Of a stretch of DNA of 64,000 bases, positions 9,042 to 17,150 are shown piece by piece. This stretch comes from Methylobacterium aquaticum (GTDB taxonomy: Bacteria; Pseudomonadota; Alphaproteobacteria; Rhizobiales; Beijerinckiaceae): contig NZ_LABX01000007.1 in assembly GCF_001043915.1 (NCBI RefSeq), positions 1 to 64,000 of the forward strand, read 5' to 3'. The notes beneath the pieces were generated by a model. The model worked only from the letters and a program-made list of their open reading frames with translations. It made no database searches and was not told the origin of the DNA. A program made the translations under genes and the position numbers. Each line of letters opens with the position of its first letter. Within the stretch, counting starts at the first letter, position 1.

Positions 9042-9805
9042 CACAGACGAGACCGGAGGCCGCCCCGCTCCGGCACAGGAAGACGATCATCGTGGCCGTG
9101 TCGCTGAAGCTCGAGAAGACCCCCAAGACCCCGGGCGTGACGCTCGCGGGCGAAACCCTCGTCCTCGACCTCAGCGGCGCCCTGTGGCTGCCCGAGCACC
9201 GGACGCTCGTGGTCTCCGACCTGCACCTGGAGAAGGGCTCGGCCTATGCGGCCCGCTCGGGCCAGTTCCTGCCACCCTACGACACCCGCGAGACCCTGGC
9301 CTGCCTGCACGAGGCGCTGGCCCGGCTCGATCCGGCCCGGGTCGTGTGCCTCGGCGATTCCTTCCACGACGCCCAAGGGCCCGCCCGCCTCGACGTGGCC
9401 GACCGCGCCCTGATCGCCACCCTCCAGGAGGGCCGTGACTGGGTCTGGATCTCCGGCAACCACGACCGGGCGGTTCAGGACGGCATCGGCGGCCGTTTCG
9501 CCGACACCCTGACGGTCGGCGCTCTGACGCTCCGGCACGAACCCGCCGACGCGCCCGAGACCGGGGAGGTGGCCGGCCACTACCACCCGGTCGGCAAGGT
9601 GGCGATGCGCGGCCGTGCCGTGCGCCGGCGCTGCTTCGTTCTCGATGCGACGCGCCTGGTGATGCCGGCCTTCGGTGCGCTCACCGGCGGGCTCAACGTG
9701 CGCTCGGACAGGTTCGACACGCTCTTCCCCGGCGGGTTCACGGCTCACCTGATCGGGGATGGGCGGGTTTTTGCGATCAGCCGGACGATGCTGACGCGGG
9801 AATGA
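9038..9805 (+). CDS. pdeM: Ligase-associated phosphoesterase/endonuclease PdeM
   Basis: A calcineurin-like metallophosphoesterase of the family genetically tied to the ligase-associated helicase. The metal-binding motifs are VSDLHLEKGS, LGDSFHD, SGNHD and GHYHPV, in the expected order. The start is a GTG at 9038 overlapping the helicase stop (GTGA), so the two are coupled. A shorter reading from a GTG near 9091 is possible because the first ~20 residues look unconserved. The family is linked to DNA damage processing; substrates are poorly defined. Confidence 0.88.
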   Translation: MTQTRPEAAPLRHRKTIIVAVSLKLEKTPKTPGVTLAGETLVLDLSGALWLPEHRTLVVSDLHLEKGSAYAARSGQFLPPYDTRETLACLHEALARLDPARVVCLGDSFHDAQGPARLDVADRALIATLQEGRDWVWISGNHDRAVQDGIGGRFADTLTVGALTLRHEPADAPETGEVAGHYHPVGKVAMRGRAVRRRCFVLDATRLVMPAFGALTGGLNVRSDRFDTLFPGGFTAHLIGDGRVFAISRTMLTRE

Positions 9806-10106
9806 ACAGCAATCGTCGAAGTCTACGGCGTATGCACGTCGAGCGGGGTCCTCTCTCCCGTTTGGGAAAGGGATGAGGGTGGCTTGGATTAAGCTCTCAG
9901 AGAAGACGTGTGGATCCGATCGCTCATACCCTCGGCCCAAGATGCTGACGCATCGGGCCGATGAACCATCTCAAATTTTCGATACTAAGCCAAAGGCTTA
10001 GCAAAAATCGGAGAACGGAACCAAAGGTCGTTTTCAACGACCGTTGGTTTCACACGTGAGCGGGGCGCCTTCGGCATGCCCTGATCCGGCGATTGCCAAA
10101 TGAATG
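9806..10106. other. Intergenic region between pdeM and the DUF3429 gene
   Basis: About 300 bases between the ends of two convergent genes. The first ~120 bases hold nothing recognisable; the rest is occupied by copy A of the three-hairpin repeat described separately. Confidence 0.6.
9931..10050. repeat. Three-hairpin intergenic element, copy A
   Basis: Three successive hairpins. Hairpin 1: TCGGCCC (9932-9938) pairs with GGGCCGA (9955-9961), with an inner GATGC/GCATC stem closing a TGAC loop. Hairpin 2: CTAAGCC (9985-9991) with GGCTTAG (9995-10001), followed by an A-run. Hairpin 3: GGTCGTT (10026-10032) with AACGACC (10036-10042), extended by CCAA/TTGG. A diverged copy lies at 34976-35124. 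It may be a REP-like mobile repeat, a structured RNA or a convergent terminator; strand is undecided. Confidence 0.7.
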
Positions 10107-10544
10107 TTAAACAGTCCCCCAAAACCCAGCCGCCAGCAAGGTTAGCCCCGCCACTCCCGACAGGACCAGCCGCAACCGCCCGAGCCACGCCGGCACCAGC
10201 CCACGCCGCGGCAGGTCCTGGTCGACGAGGCCCCAGGCGAGGACCAGGGCGCCAAGGACCCGCAGGTCCCAGGGCGCGGGCGCGAACAGGGCCGCCCAGG
10301 CGATGAGCGATGGAATGACCGACACGCCATAATCGGCCCCCCGCCCCTCGGGCGAGGCGGCGGCCGCGCCCCAGCGCAGGCCGCCGAGGAACGAGGCGAT
10401 CACGGCGCCGTAAGCCGCAAGCAGCGGGCGCGGCGCCAGCCCTGCGAGCGGCTGGCCCAGAATCACCAGGGCGCTCAAGCCTAAGAACGGGATCAGGCCC
10501 GCGCCGCCGAGGACCAGGGCGGCGGGAAGCGTGGTGCGGGGCAT
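10107..10544 (-). CDS. DUF3429 family membrane protein
   Basis: A 145-residue integral membrane protein with about five hydrophobic helices, including LPAALVLGGAGLIPFLGLSA near the N-terminus and GAVIASFLGGLRWG in the middle; the latter is typical of DUF3429. The start is the ATG at 10544, which overlaps the TGA of the upstream gene (ATGA). It is the last gene of a three-gene operon with the TIGR02186 protein and the TauE-type permease. The molecular function of the family is unknown. Confidence 0.8.
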   Translation of the reverse strand: MPRTTLPAALVLGGAGLIPFLGLSALVILGQPLAGLAPRPLLAAYGAVIASFLGGLRWGAAAASPEGRGADYGVSVIPSLIAWAALFAPAPWDLRVLGALVLAWGLVDQDLPRRGLVPAWLGRLRLVLSGVAGLTLLAAGFWGTV

Positions 10545-11326
10545 CAGTCTCTCCGGAAGATCACGCTGGCGAGCCAGCCGGAGATGAGTGCGAGCGCGCC
10601 GACGGCAAGCCCATAGGCCAGCGACCACTCGCGGGCGAACGTCGCGAGGCTCTGCTCGACGCCCGATTTGACGAGGTCGAACCGCGCCTCGTGCCGCGCC
10701 AGGGGCACGCCGCCGGCGAGCAGCAGCACCTCGACGTCGTAGGCGCCGACCGGCGCGGTGGCCGGGAGCGGTGCGGTGCTGCGGAAGACCGAGGGCGACA
10801 GGAACCGCACCCCCGCCTCGCTCTCGGTGAACAGGCGCTCGCGCCGGCGCAGGCGCAGCAGGGCCTCGCGGAAGGGGTCGTCCGGCGCCGGTGCAGCGAG
10901 AGTCATGTCGGGGGCCGCGACGATGGCCTTGAGGCCGAGACGCAGGCGGCGGCGCGTCGCCTCGTCGGCGATCTCGGACAGCGGGCGCGAGGACAGGACC
11001 GCCAGGAAGCTCGGCACCTCGGCGAATTTCTGCTGGGCGCGATTGATCCAGACCGGTCCCATGGCCGCCTTCTCGCGCACCGTCAGGGCCTGGCGCGGGC
11101 CGCGGATCGTCACGACCACGTCATAGCCCCCCGAGCGCGCGCCGGCCTGCCCGTCGCGCTCGATGGCGCCGAACACCGCCACCGAGGTGCCGGTATAGGT
11201 CGAGGTGACCGCGAGGCGGTTGAAGGACAGGCTGACCACCAGGGATTCCGCCGAGGCCGGACTGATGGCGAGGAAGCCCAGAATGACGGCGAGGAAGCCC
11301 AGAATGACCGCGAGGCGCACGCGCAT
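10544..11326 (-). CDS. TIGR02186-type periplasmic/membrane protein paired with TauE
   Basis: A 260-residue protein with an N-terminal signal peptide ending near SPASAES and a C-terminal membrane helix followed by FRRD, so most of it should face the periplasm. It matches my recollection of TIGR02186, an alphaproteobacterial family of unknown function usually next to a TauE/SafE permease, as here. The ATG at 11326 overlaps the permease stop. Its signal peptide contains a 21-bp tandem duplication (11267-11308) that repeats seven residues (VILGFLA). It may help the permease with export of a sulfur-containing or other small anion, but this is inferred only from the neighbourhood. Confidence 0.75.
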   Translation of the reverse strand: MRVRLAVILGFLAVILGFLAISPASAESLVVSLSFNRLAVTSTYTGTSVAVFGAIERDGQAGARSGGYDVVVTIRGPRQALTVREKAAMGPVWINRAQQKFAEVPSFLAVLSSRPLSEIADEATRRRLRLGLKAIVAAPDMTLAAPAPDDPFREALLRLRRRERLFTESEAGVRFLSPSVFRSTAPLPATAPVGAYDVEVLLLAGGVPLARHEARFDLVKSGVEQSLATFAREWSLAYGLAVGALALISGWLASVIFRRD

Positions 11327-12249
11327 CAGCGCGTCTCCTGGACCACGATCGAGAACGGCTCCTCGGGGCGCAGCATCAGCTCGACCGCGAAGCGCAGGCC
11401 CACCGCCAGGACCAGGATGGCGAGGAGGAACCGAAAATACTCCGAGCGCAAGTTGCGCCCGGCCCGCGCGCCGAACTGCGCCCCGAACACGCCCCCGACG
11501 ATCAGGATCACCGCCAGCACGATATCGACCGCCTGGTTCTGCACCGCGTGCAGCACCAGCGCGACGAAGCTGGTGCACAGAATCTGGAACTGCGAGGTCC
11601 CGACGACCACGCCGGTCGGCACTCGCATCAGGTAGAGCAAAGCCGGGACCAGGATGAAGCCGCCGCCGATGCCCAGCACCGCCCCGACGAAGCCCACGAA
11701 CAGGGCGAGGCCGAGGATCGGGATCACGCTCGCATAGAGGCGGGAGCGCGGAAAGCGCATCCGCAGCGGCCAGGCCATGTAGGCGGCATGGTCGCCGCCG
11801 AGCCGCGGCGGGCGGGGCCGGCCGCGATGCCGCGCCCAGGTGCTGCGGACGCTCTCGGCCAGCATCAGCCCGCCCACCACCGTGAACAGGGTGACGTAGG
11901 CGACCGTGATGACGAGATCGAGCTGACCGGCCCGCCGCATCGCGGCGAAGAACCAGACGCCGAGGCTGGTGCCGACGAAGCCGCCGAGGACCAGGACGAC
12001 GCCGAGCCGCAGGTCGAGGGCGTTGCGCCGGAACGCCGCCAGGACGCTGGTGGCCGAGGAAGCGACGATCGGGGCAGTCTGGGTCGCGACGGCAACCGCC
12101 GGGGGGATCCCCATGACGATCAGGATCGGCGTCATCAGGAAGCCGCCGCCGATGCCGAACAGCCCCGACACGAAGCCGACCGCCGCGCCGAGCCCGATCA
12201 GGACCAGGACGCTGACCGGCATCTCGGCAATCGGAAGGTAGATCTGCAA
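11326..12249 (-). CDS. TauE/SafE-family anion permease
   Basis: A polytopic inner-membrane protein (307 aa, 8-9 helices) with the two pseudo-symmetric TauE signatures, SGLFGIGGGFLMTPILIVMG near residue 30 and AVLGIGGGFILVPALLYLM in the second half. Family members export sulfite, sulfoacetate or related organosulfonates. The start is taken as a TTG at 12249 (MQIYLPIAEM); an ATG nine codons downstream is the alternative. It is the first gene of the operon with the TIGR02186 and DUF3429 proteins. The substrate cannot be read from the sequence. Confidence 0.85.
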   Translation of the reverse strand: MQIYLPIAEMPVSVLVLIGLGAAVGFVSGLFGIGGGFLMTPILIVMGIPPAVAVATQTAPIVASSATSVLAAFRRNALDLRLGVVLVLGGFVGTSLGVWFFAAMRRAGQLDLVITVAYVTLFTVVGGLMLAESVRSTWARHRGRPRPPRLGGDHAAYMAWPLRMRFPRSRLYASVIPILGLALFVGFVGAVLGIGGGFILVPALLYLMRVPTGVVVGTSQFQILCTSFVALVLHAVQNQAVDIVLAVILIVGGVFGAQFGARAGRNLRSEYFRFLLAILVLAVGLRFAVELMLRPEEPFSIVVQETR

Positions 12250-12376
12250 CGACGGGACGGTCCGGGACGGCGGGGTCCCCGATCTAGACCATGTTTGCCC
12301 GCCGAGGGAAACCGCGACGCGGACGGGCGCGGACCGTCTCCGATCCGCGCCCGTCGATGTGCCGAGGTGCCGGCGA

Positions 12377-15300
12377 TCACACCTTGCCGGTGCTGCGGCC
12401 GACGCTGAGGGGCGGCGGCGCTCCGATCAGCGACATGGCGCCCGGATTCGCCGCGGTCTCGACGCGGGCCGGCGGCGGATCGTTCACCGTCGGGTCGGAC
12501 GTCTTCGGCTTCCAGGCGTCGGCGGCACTGCGGGCCACAGCCAGATCCTTCGGCGTCAGCTTGCCCGCCACCTCGTCGCGCTTGCGGCCGGCATCGTCGT
12601 CGCCCTGGGCCGCGGCGGCGGCGAACCAGCCATACGCCTGGGGCAGGTCCTGGGTGACGCCGAGCCCGCGGGCGAGCAGCACCGCGAGGTTGTACTGGCT
12701 GTCGCGCACCCCGTACTCGGCGGCCTTGCGGAACCAGGTCGCCGCGGAGGTATAGTCGGGCTTGCCGCCGGCGGCGCCGGATTCCGCCAGCATCACCGCG
12801 AGGTTGTGCATCGCCCGGACATGGCCCTGCATCGCCGCGCGGCCATACCAGAGCCGTGCCTTCTCCTGGTCGCGGACGAGGCCGAGGCCCTTCTCGTACT
12901 GGCTGCCGAGGCGGTACTGCGCCGGGGCGTAGCCGGCCCCGGCCAGACGGTCGAACAGCTTGGCGGCAAGCGCGGTGTCCCGCGGCAGGCCGCGACCGTC
13001 GACGGAGCGGCTGGCCAGCTCGTAGATCGCAGAGCCGTCACCGTCGAGCGCCGCCTGGCGCAGGGACGAGGCTCCGGCCGGGACACCGGCGAGGTCGTGG
13101 CTGAGCGACGCCATGTCGCTCACCCGCGGCAGTCCCGGCTTGGCCGCGAGCGTGGGCTTGGCCGCAAGGGCGGGCTTGGCCGCTTCCGCACCCGTCTCCG
13201 CTCCCTTCTGGGGGGCGGCCTCGGGCTTGGCGGGCGCTGGCTTCGCATCCACGGACTTCGCGTCCGCGGCCCTGGTGTCCGCGCTTTTCGCGTCGGACGC
13301 CTTCGTGTCAGGCCCTTTCGTCTCGGCGACCTTGGCATCCGGCGCCGATGCGGCGGGCGCGGCGACCGAGGGCGTGCTCCTGGGCAGGGCGCGCGCGCCG
13401 GTGGCCTGGGTCGTTGCCGGGTCGACCGGTGCCGTCGCCTCGTGGGAGACCGCCGCCGGTGCGGTCCCGCGCGAGCCGGCCCCCTGGAGGGCCTGCAAGG
13501 TCCCGAGTGCGAGCACGATCGCCGCGATGCCGAGGAGCAGCGGCCGGCGGCGGCGCTCGATTGCGGCCCGCAGCCGCTCGACCAGGCTGCCCTTGGCCTC
13601 GCCGCTGCGCTCGACGATGGACGGGGACTGGCTCGCGCCGGCGGCCTCGGCCGCGGCGGCCTGGGCCGCGCGGCGCGCTGCCGCGATGAAGCTCGCCTTG
13701 ATGTCGCCTGCGGGCATCTCCGCATCGGGCATGTCCGGGGCCGGCATCTTCGGCGCGGGCATCCTCGGGGCGGTCTTGGCCTCGCCCTGCTTCGGGTGCG
13801 GACGGACGGCGCCGGGCTCGATCATCTCGTCCGCCGGGCTCGGCGGAGCGGCGCGGAGCGCCTCCGGACGCCGGGCCGCGCGCGGCTCCGCGACCGGAGC
13901 CTGAGACGGGGCGGTGGTTTCGCGCAGGGAGTCGCGCAGCGGGCGCGCGGCGCGCGGGGCCGCCACCGTGGCGGCCGGGGGAACCGCCTCGCTGCGGCGC
14001 TCGCCGTCGAGAAGGGCAAGCCGGGACACCAGCTGCTCGAGGGCGGAATGCACCCCCTCCATCGTGGCCTGGAGCCGCTTGTCGGCGGCGGCCTGCTGCG
14101 CCTGCATGTCGGCCAGCACCGCCTGGAGGCCGCCGAGGCCGTCGGACACCGCCGCGCCCTTGGTCTCGGCCCCGATCGAATCGGCGACGCTGCGGGCGGC
14201 GCGCTCCGCCGCGGCCTGGATCGGCGCCTCGTCGCGCAGCAGCGCGACCTGGGCCAGGAGATCGCCCATGGTGCGCTCCAGGCCCGCCAGGGCCGGGTCG
14301 CTGCCGCGGGTGTCGATGCGGCCGGCGAGCGCCAGGACCTGCCGCTCGAGGCCGTCCAGGGCCTCGCTGCCCGCGCCCTGACCGACCCGGTCGAGCTTGT
14401 CGGCGAGGCTGCGCAGCATGCCGTGGATCGACGCGAGGTCGCTGCTCGGCAGCGCCGGCTGACGCAGGGCATCGCCGATCTGCTCCAGGCGATCCATCAC
14501 GTCGCCCACGGTGCTCACCGCCGCGACCTGATCGACCTTGGCCGAGAGCGCGTCGATCCGGCCGAGGATGGCGCCGGTCGCGTTCGGCTGCTCGCGGCGC
14601 TCGGCGCGCAGGTCGTCGAGCTTGCGGTCGAGATCGGCGATGCCCTGGGCCAGGGCCGGCGCGTCGGCGGCCGGGGCGCGCACCCCCTCGCGGATCTCCT
14701 CCAGAAGAGGCCGCAGCTCCTTCATCAAGGCGGGGCTGTCGAGCATGCTGCTGCCGAGCCGGGCCACGGTCTCCGTCAGCTCGTCGACCGAGCGGGCCAG
14801 GCTCTGCACCCGGGCCGGCTCGGCGAGCGCCGAGAGGCGGCCGCGGATCTCGTCGAGTTCGCCGAACAGCTTGGCGATGGCGTCGCGGTCGGCGAGCCCG
14901 GTCCGGTCGGCGCCCAGCGCCCCGTCGACCTGTTGCGCCAGGCGCTCGACGTCCTGGGCCACCCGGGCATGCACGTTGGCGGCGACATCCTCGGCGAGGC
15001 GGCCGACCTGGACCCGCATCAGGTCGATCGGCCCCGCCACGGCGACGAGGTCGGCCGGCTCGCGAGCCCGCTGCACCTCGTCTGCGAGGGTGCGGACCGC
15101 CTGTTCGAGGGTCCCGACATCGCCGCTCGTGGCGAGGGTACCAATCGAGTCGCGCAGGCGCGAGGTCTCGGCCTGAAGGCCGGCGATCGCCGGGGAGAGC
15201 TTGTCGGCGGCGGCTTCGGTCGTCTCCATCACCCGGGCGAGATCCCGCCGCAGGCCGTCGACCAGGATCTCCTGGTCCTCCACGGATGGGCCGTCGTCGA

Positions 15301-15937
15301 GCTGCTGCTGGCGCTGGCGGATCTCCGCCACCGCGGCGGCAAGGCTGTTGGGGGCCGGGCGACCGCGCCGGCCCGCCGGCCGCGAGGCGGTCTCCCGCGG
15401 CGCATTGTCGGCAAGGCGCGCCTCGATGCCGTGCACGGCCTTGGCGACGGCCTCGTCGGTGGCGTCGCGGCTTGCGCTGATGCGTTCGTCGATCGCGTCC
15501 AGGCGCCGGCCGATCGCCGCCACCGCCTCGATCAGCCGGGGGTCGTCGGCCGGAGGGATGGCGGGCAGGACGGGCTGGCCCAGGGCCGCCGGGATCGCCG
15601 CGGCCTGAGCCGGATCGGCCTGGGGCGGTGCAGGGTCGGGGGCGTGGTCGACGCCGTGGGACCGCCCGTGACGCGAACGCTGCGGCCGCGATTCCTGCGG
15701 CCATGCCCGGTCCGCGCGCCGGGACTCGGCCAGGTCGGTTCCCGGGAACACGTCCTGCCGCATGCGCCGGGAGCCCGATGATCGGCGGGACTGGCGCACG
15801 CCGGCGCGGGCCGAGCCCTCACTGATGGCCTCGGCGAGCCACTCGTCGACCGACAACCCGGCGCGGCGTGCCGCCTCGCGGGCGGCATCACGCAACTCCG
15901 GGTCGAAGGCATCGAGGGTTGGAGCGGTCCGTCTCAT
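12377..15937 (-). CDS. PodJ-like polar scaffold with coiled coils, one membrane helix and Sel1 repeats
   Basis: A 1186-residue protein. The N-terminus is a short helical segment (LDAFDPELRDAAREAARRAG), followed by a long, low-complexity, coiled-coil cytoplasmic region (about 130-700). A single membrane helix (LLLGIAAIVLALGTLQALQG, about 830) is flanked by basic residues, then an Ala/Lys/Asp-rich linker with repeated DAKS-type units. The periplasmic C-terminus has about four Sel1-like repeats (for example YAPAQYRLGSQYEKGLGL). This order matches Caulobacter PodJ, which organises the cell pole. The family call rests on architecture rather than strong identity. A peptidoglycan-associated Sel1 protein is the alternative. 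Confidence 0.75.
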   Translation of the reverse strand: MRRTAPTLDAFDPELRDAAREAARRAGLSVDEWLAEAISEGSARAGVRQSRRSSGSRRMRQDVFPGTDLAESRRADRAWPQESRPQRSRHGRSHGVDHAPDPAPPQADPAQAAAIPAALGQPVLPAIPPADDPRLIEAVAAIGRRLDAIDERISASRDATDEAVAKAVHGIEARLADNAPRETASRPAGRRGRPAPNSLAAAVAEIRQRQQQLDDGPSVEDQEILVDGLRRDLARVMETTEAAADKLSPAIAGLQAETSRLRDSIGTLATSGDVGTLEQAVRTLADEVQRAREPADLVAVAGPIDLMRVQVGRLAEDVAANVHARVAQDVERLAQQVDGALGADRTGLADRDAIAKLFGELDEIRGRLSALAEPARVQSLARSVDELTETVARLGSSMLDSPALMKELRPLLEEIREGVRAPAADAPALAQGIADLDRKLDDLRAERREQPNATGAILGRIDALSAKVDQVAAVSTVGDVMDRLEQIGDALRQPALPSSDLASIHGMLRSLADKLDRVGQGAGSEALDGLERQVLALAGRIDTRGSDPALAGLERTMGDLLAQVALLRDEAPIQAAAERAARSVADSIGAETKGAAVSDGLGGLQAVLADMQAQQAAADKRLQATMEGVHSALEQLVSRLALLDGERRSEAVPPAATVAAPRAARPLRDSLRETTAPSQAPVAEPRAARRPEALRAAPPSPADEMIEPGAVRPHPKQGEAKTAPRMPAPKMPAPDMPDAEMPAGDIKASFIAAARRAAQAAAAEAAGASQSPSIVERSGEAKGSLVERLRAAIERRRRPLLLGIAAIVLALGTLQALQGAGSRGTAPAAVSHEATAPVDPATTQATGARALPRSTPSVAAPAASAPDAKVAETKGPDTKASDAKSADTRAADAKSVDAKPAPAKPEAAPQKGAETGAEAAKPALAAKPTLAAKPGLPRVSDMASLSHDLAGVPAGASSLRQAALDGDGSAIYELASRSVDGRGLPRDTALAAKLFDRLAGAGYAPAQYRLGSQYEKGLGLVRDQEKARLWYGRAAMQGHVRAMHNLAVMLAESGAAGGKPDYTSAATWFRKAAEYGVRDSQYNLAVLLARGLGVTQDLPQAYGWFAAAAAQGDDDAGRKRDEVAGKLTPKDLAVARSAADAWKPKTSDPTVNDPPPARVETAANPGAMSLIGAPPPLSVGRSTGKV

Positions 15938-16163
15938 AGCGGGCTCTGCGCAAGGGGCCTGAGGATCTCGCGGATAGGCGCCGGCTCGTCACCGGCAGGA
16001 ACCTGGCGCCCTGCTCGATCCTGAAGATCCGGTCAGTGGCAGCAGCCTTGAAGGTTCCTGACGGCACTTTCGATCCGCACGGTAAACAAGCAGTTAAGCA
16101 TCGACCTGACGTCGGTGTGAGGATGGGTTGGGGGCGGCAGGGTCGCACGGCTTCGCCTCTTTA

Positions 16164-16198
16164 GCGTCGCGCGCGACGCGCGCGTGCGACGCGCGCGA
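16164..16198. repeat. Alternating CG tract with palindrome and 13-bp-period repeat
   Basis: This 35-base stretch is almost purely alternating C and G. Positions 16164-16179 are a perfect 16-base palindrome, and the 11-mer CGACGCGCGCG occurs twice (16174-16184 and 16187-16197). Such sequence can adopt Z-DNA or a hairpin. It lies in the divergent intergenic region; no function is established. Confidence 0.6.
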
Positions 16199-16397
16199 GG
16201 CAACGGCACAGGCTTGTTCGTTGCACGCGCAACCCCATCATGGTCAATTTTTGCTCACAACTTCCGAGTGACTTTTCGGCGCCAAGAACCGCATCCTGAG
16301 CCGTTCTTGGCGTTTTCCGGCCCTGTAACGGTAATGTGATTTCCGATGCAAGTCATTGAGATTTATGATTTTTTACCGTAAGTAACACACGCTCAAG

Positions 16398-16421
16398 TTG
16401 ACGTTACCTTTCCCTTAGGTA
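16398..16421 (+). promoter_or_regulatory. Candidate merR promoter with overlapping dyad operator
   Basis: TTGACG at 16398-16403 is a reasonable -35 box. A dyad, TACCT (16405-16409) and AGGTA (16417-16421) with a 7-base spacer, follows it directly, in the region between -35 and -10 where MerR-type regulators bind. No clear -10 hexamer is seen. The location suggests autoregulation by the downstream MerR protein. Confidence 0.45.
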
Positions 16422-16506
16422 GGTCATTTGACCTTCTTTGTGTCACAGAGGGGCCCGAGTGGCGCCGCTGGTTGGACGATCGCGTCTCTGAACGGGGGAA
16501 ACGGCT

Positions 16507-16962
16507 ATGGCTCATGATCGGCAGACCGAGAGCAGCAGGGGGGCACCCGCTCGCTCCGGCGGGTCCGGTTCGCGCACCGGCCGGCCGGCCGGCCGCTCGG
16601 CCACTCCGGCGACGCTCACCATCGGCGACCTCGCCGAGGAGTTCGGCGTGACGCTGCGGGCGCTGCGCTTCTACGAGGCGAAGGGCCTGCTGCATCCGCA
16701 GCGCCGCGGCACGACCCGGCTCTACACCGAGGACGACCGCTCGCGCCTCGCCACGATCCTGCGCGGCAAGGAGCTGGGCTTCACCCTGCGCGAGATCGCC
16801 GCGATGGTCGATGGCGACGAACTGGCCGAAGCCGGGGCGACCCTCGCCCTGTCCCCGGCCCAGGTCGCCGAGCAGATCACCCATCTGGAGAACCAGAAGG
16901 CGGAGATCGAGCGGGCCCTCGAGGCGCTGCGGGGCTACGGCAAGCCGGTGACGAGCGCCTGA
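16507..16962 (+). CDS. MerR-family transcriptional regulator, probable regulator of the fatty-acid oxidation genes
   Basis: The 151-residue protein has a MerR winged helix-turn-helix at about residues 38-75 (IGDLAEEFGVTLRALRFYEA, then KGLLHPQRRG), followed by a dimerising coiled coil (ITHLENQKAEIERALEALRG). The first ~35 residues are Ser/Gly/Arg-rich and disordered. There is no C-terminal cysteine set for metal binding. It precedes acyl-CoA dehydrogenase, thiolase and hydratase/dehydrogenase genes, as LiuR/PsrA-like MerR regulators of acyl-CoA metabolism do in proteobacteria, so the regulon is inferred from context. A 188-base gap separates it from the dehydrogenase gene. Confidence 0.88.
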   Translation: MAHDRQTESSRGAPARSGGSGSRTGRPAGRSATPATLTIGDLAEEFGVTLRALRFYEAKGLLHPQRRGTTRLYTEDDRSRLATILRGKELGFTLREIAAMVDGDELAEAGATLALSPAQVAEQITHLENQKAEIERALEALRGYGKPVTSA

Positions 16963-17150
16963 CGGGGCACGACACGGACCGGGCGGCGCCCTGCGGGGGC
17001 GGGCGCCGCCAGGATCGAATCGTCAACCCTTTCACCCGTGAAACCCGGCCGCGCGCCGGCTGCCCCTTGCCGTTCCGCACCCAGATAGTTTACATATGAA
17101 CTATCTCGCCGCGGGAGTTGCCGCGGACCAAACGTGGGAGCGGGGGAAAC

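Larger units (their letters stand above)
15938..16506. other. Intergenic region between divergent podJ-like and merR genes
   Basis: About 570 bases with no supported gene. It holds an alternating CG tract (16164-16198), a run of AT-rich sequence around 16330-16390 unusual for this genome, and the probable merR promoter/operator (16398-16421). Both divergent genes must be transcribed from here. Confidence 0.6.

Noticed and set aside
12359-15781. Plus-strand frame of 1140 codons opposite the podJ-like gene
   Set aside because: The minus-strand reading has a membrane helix, coiled coils and Sel1 repeats; the plus-strand frame is low-complexity Arg/Gly/Leu.
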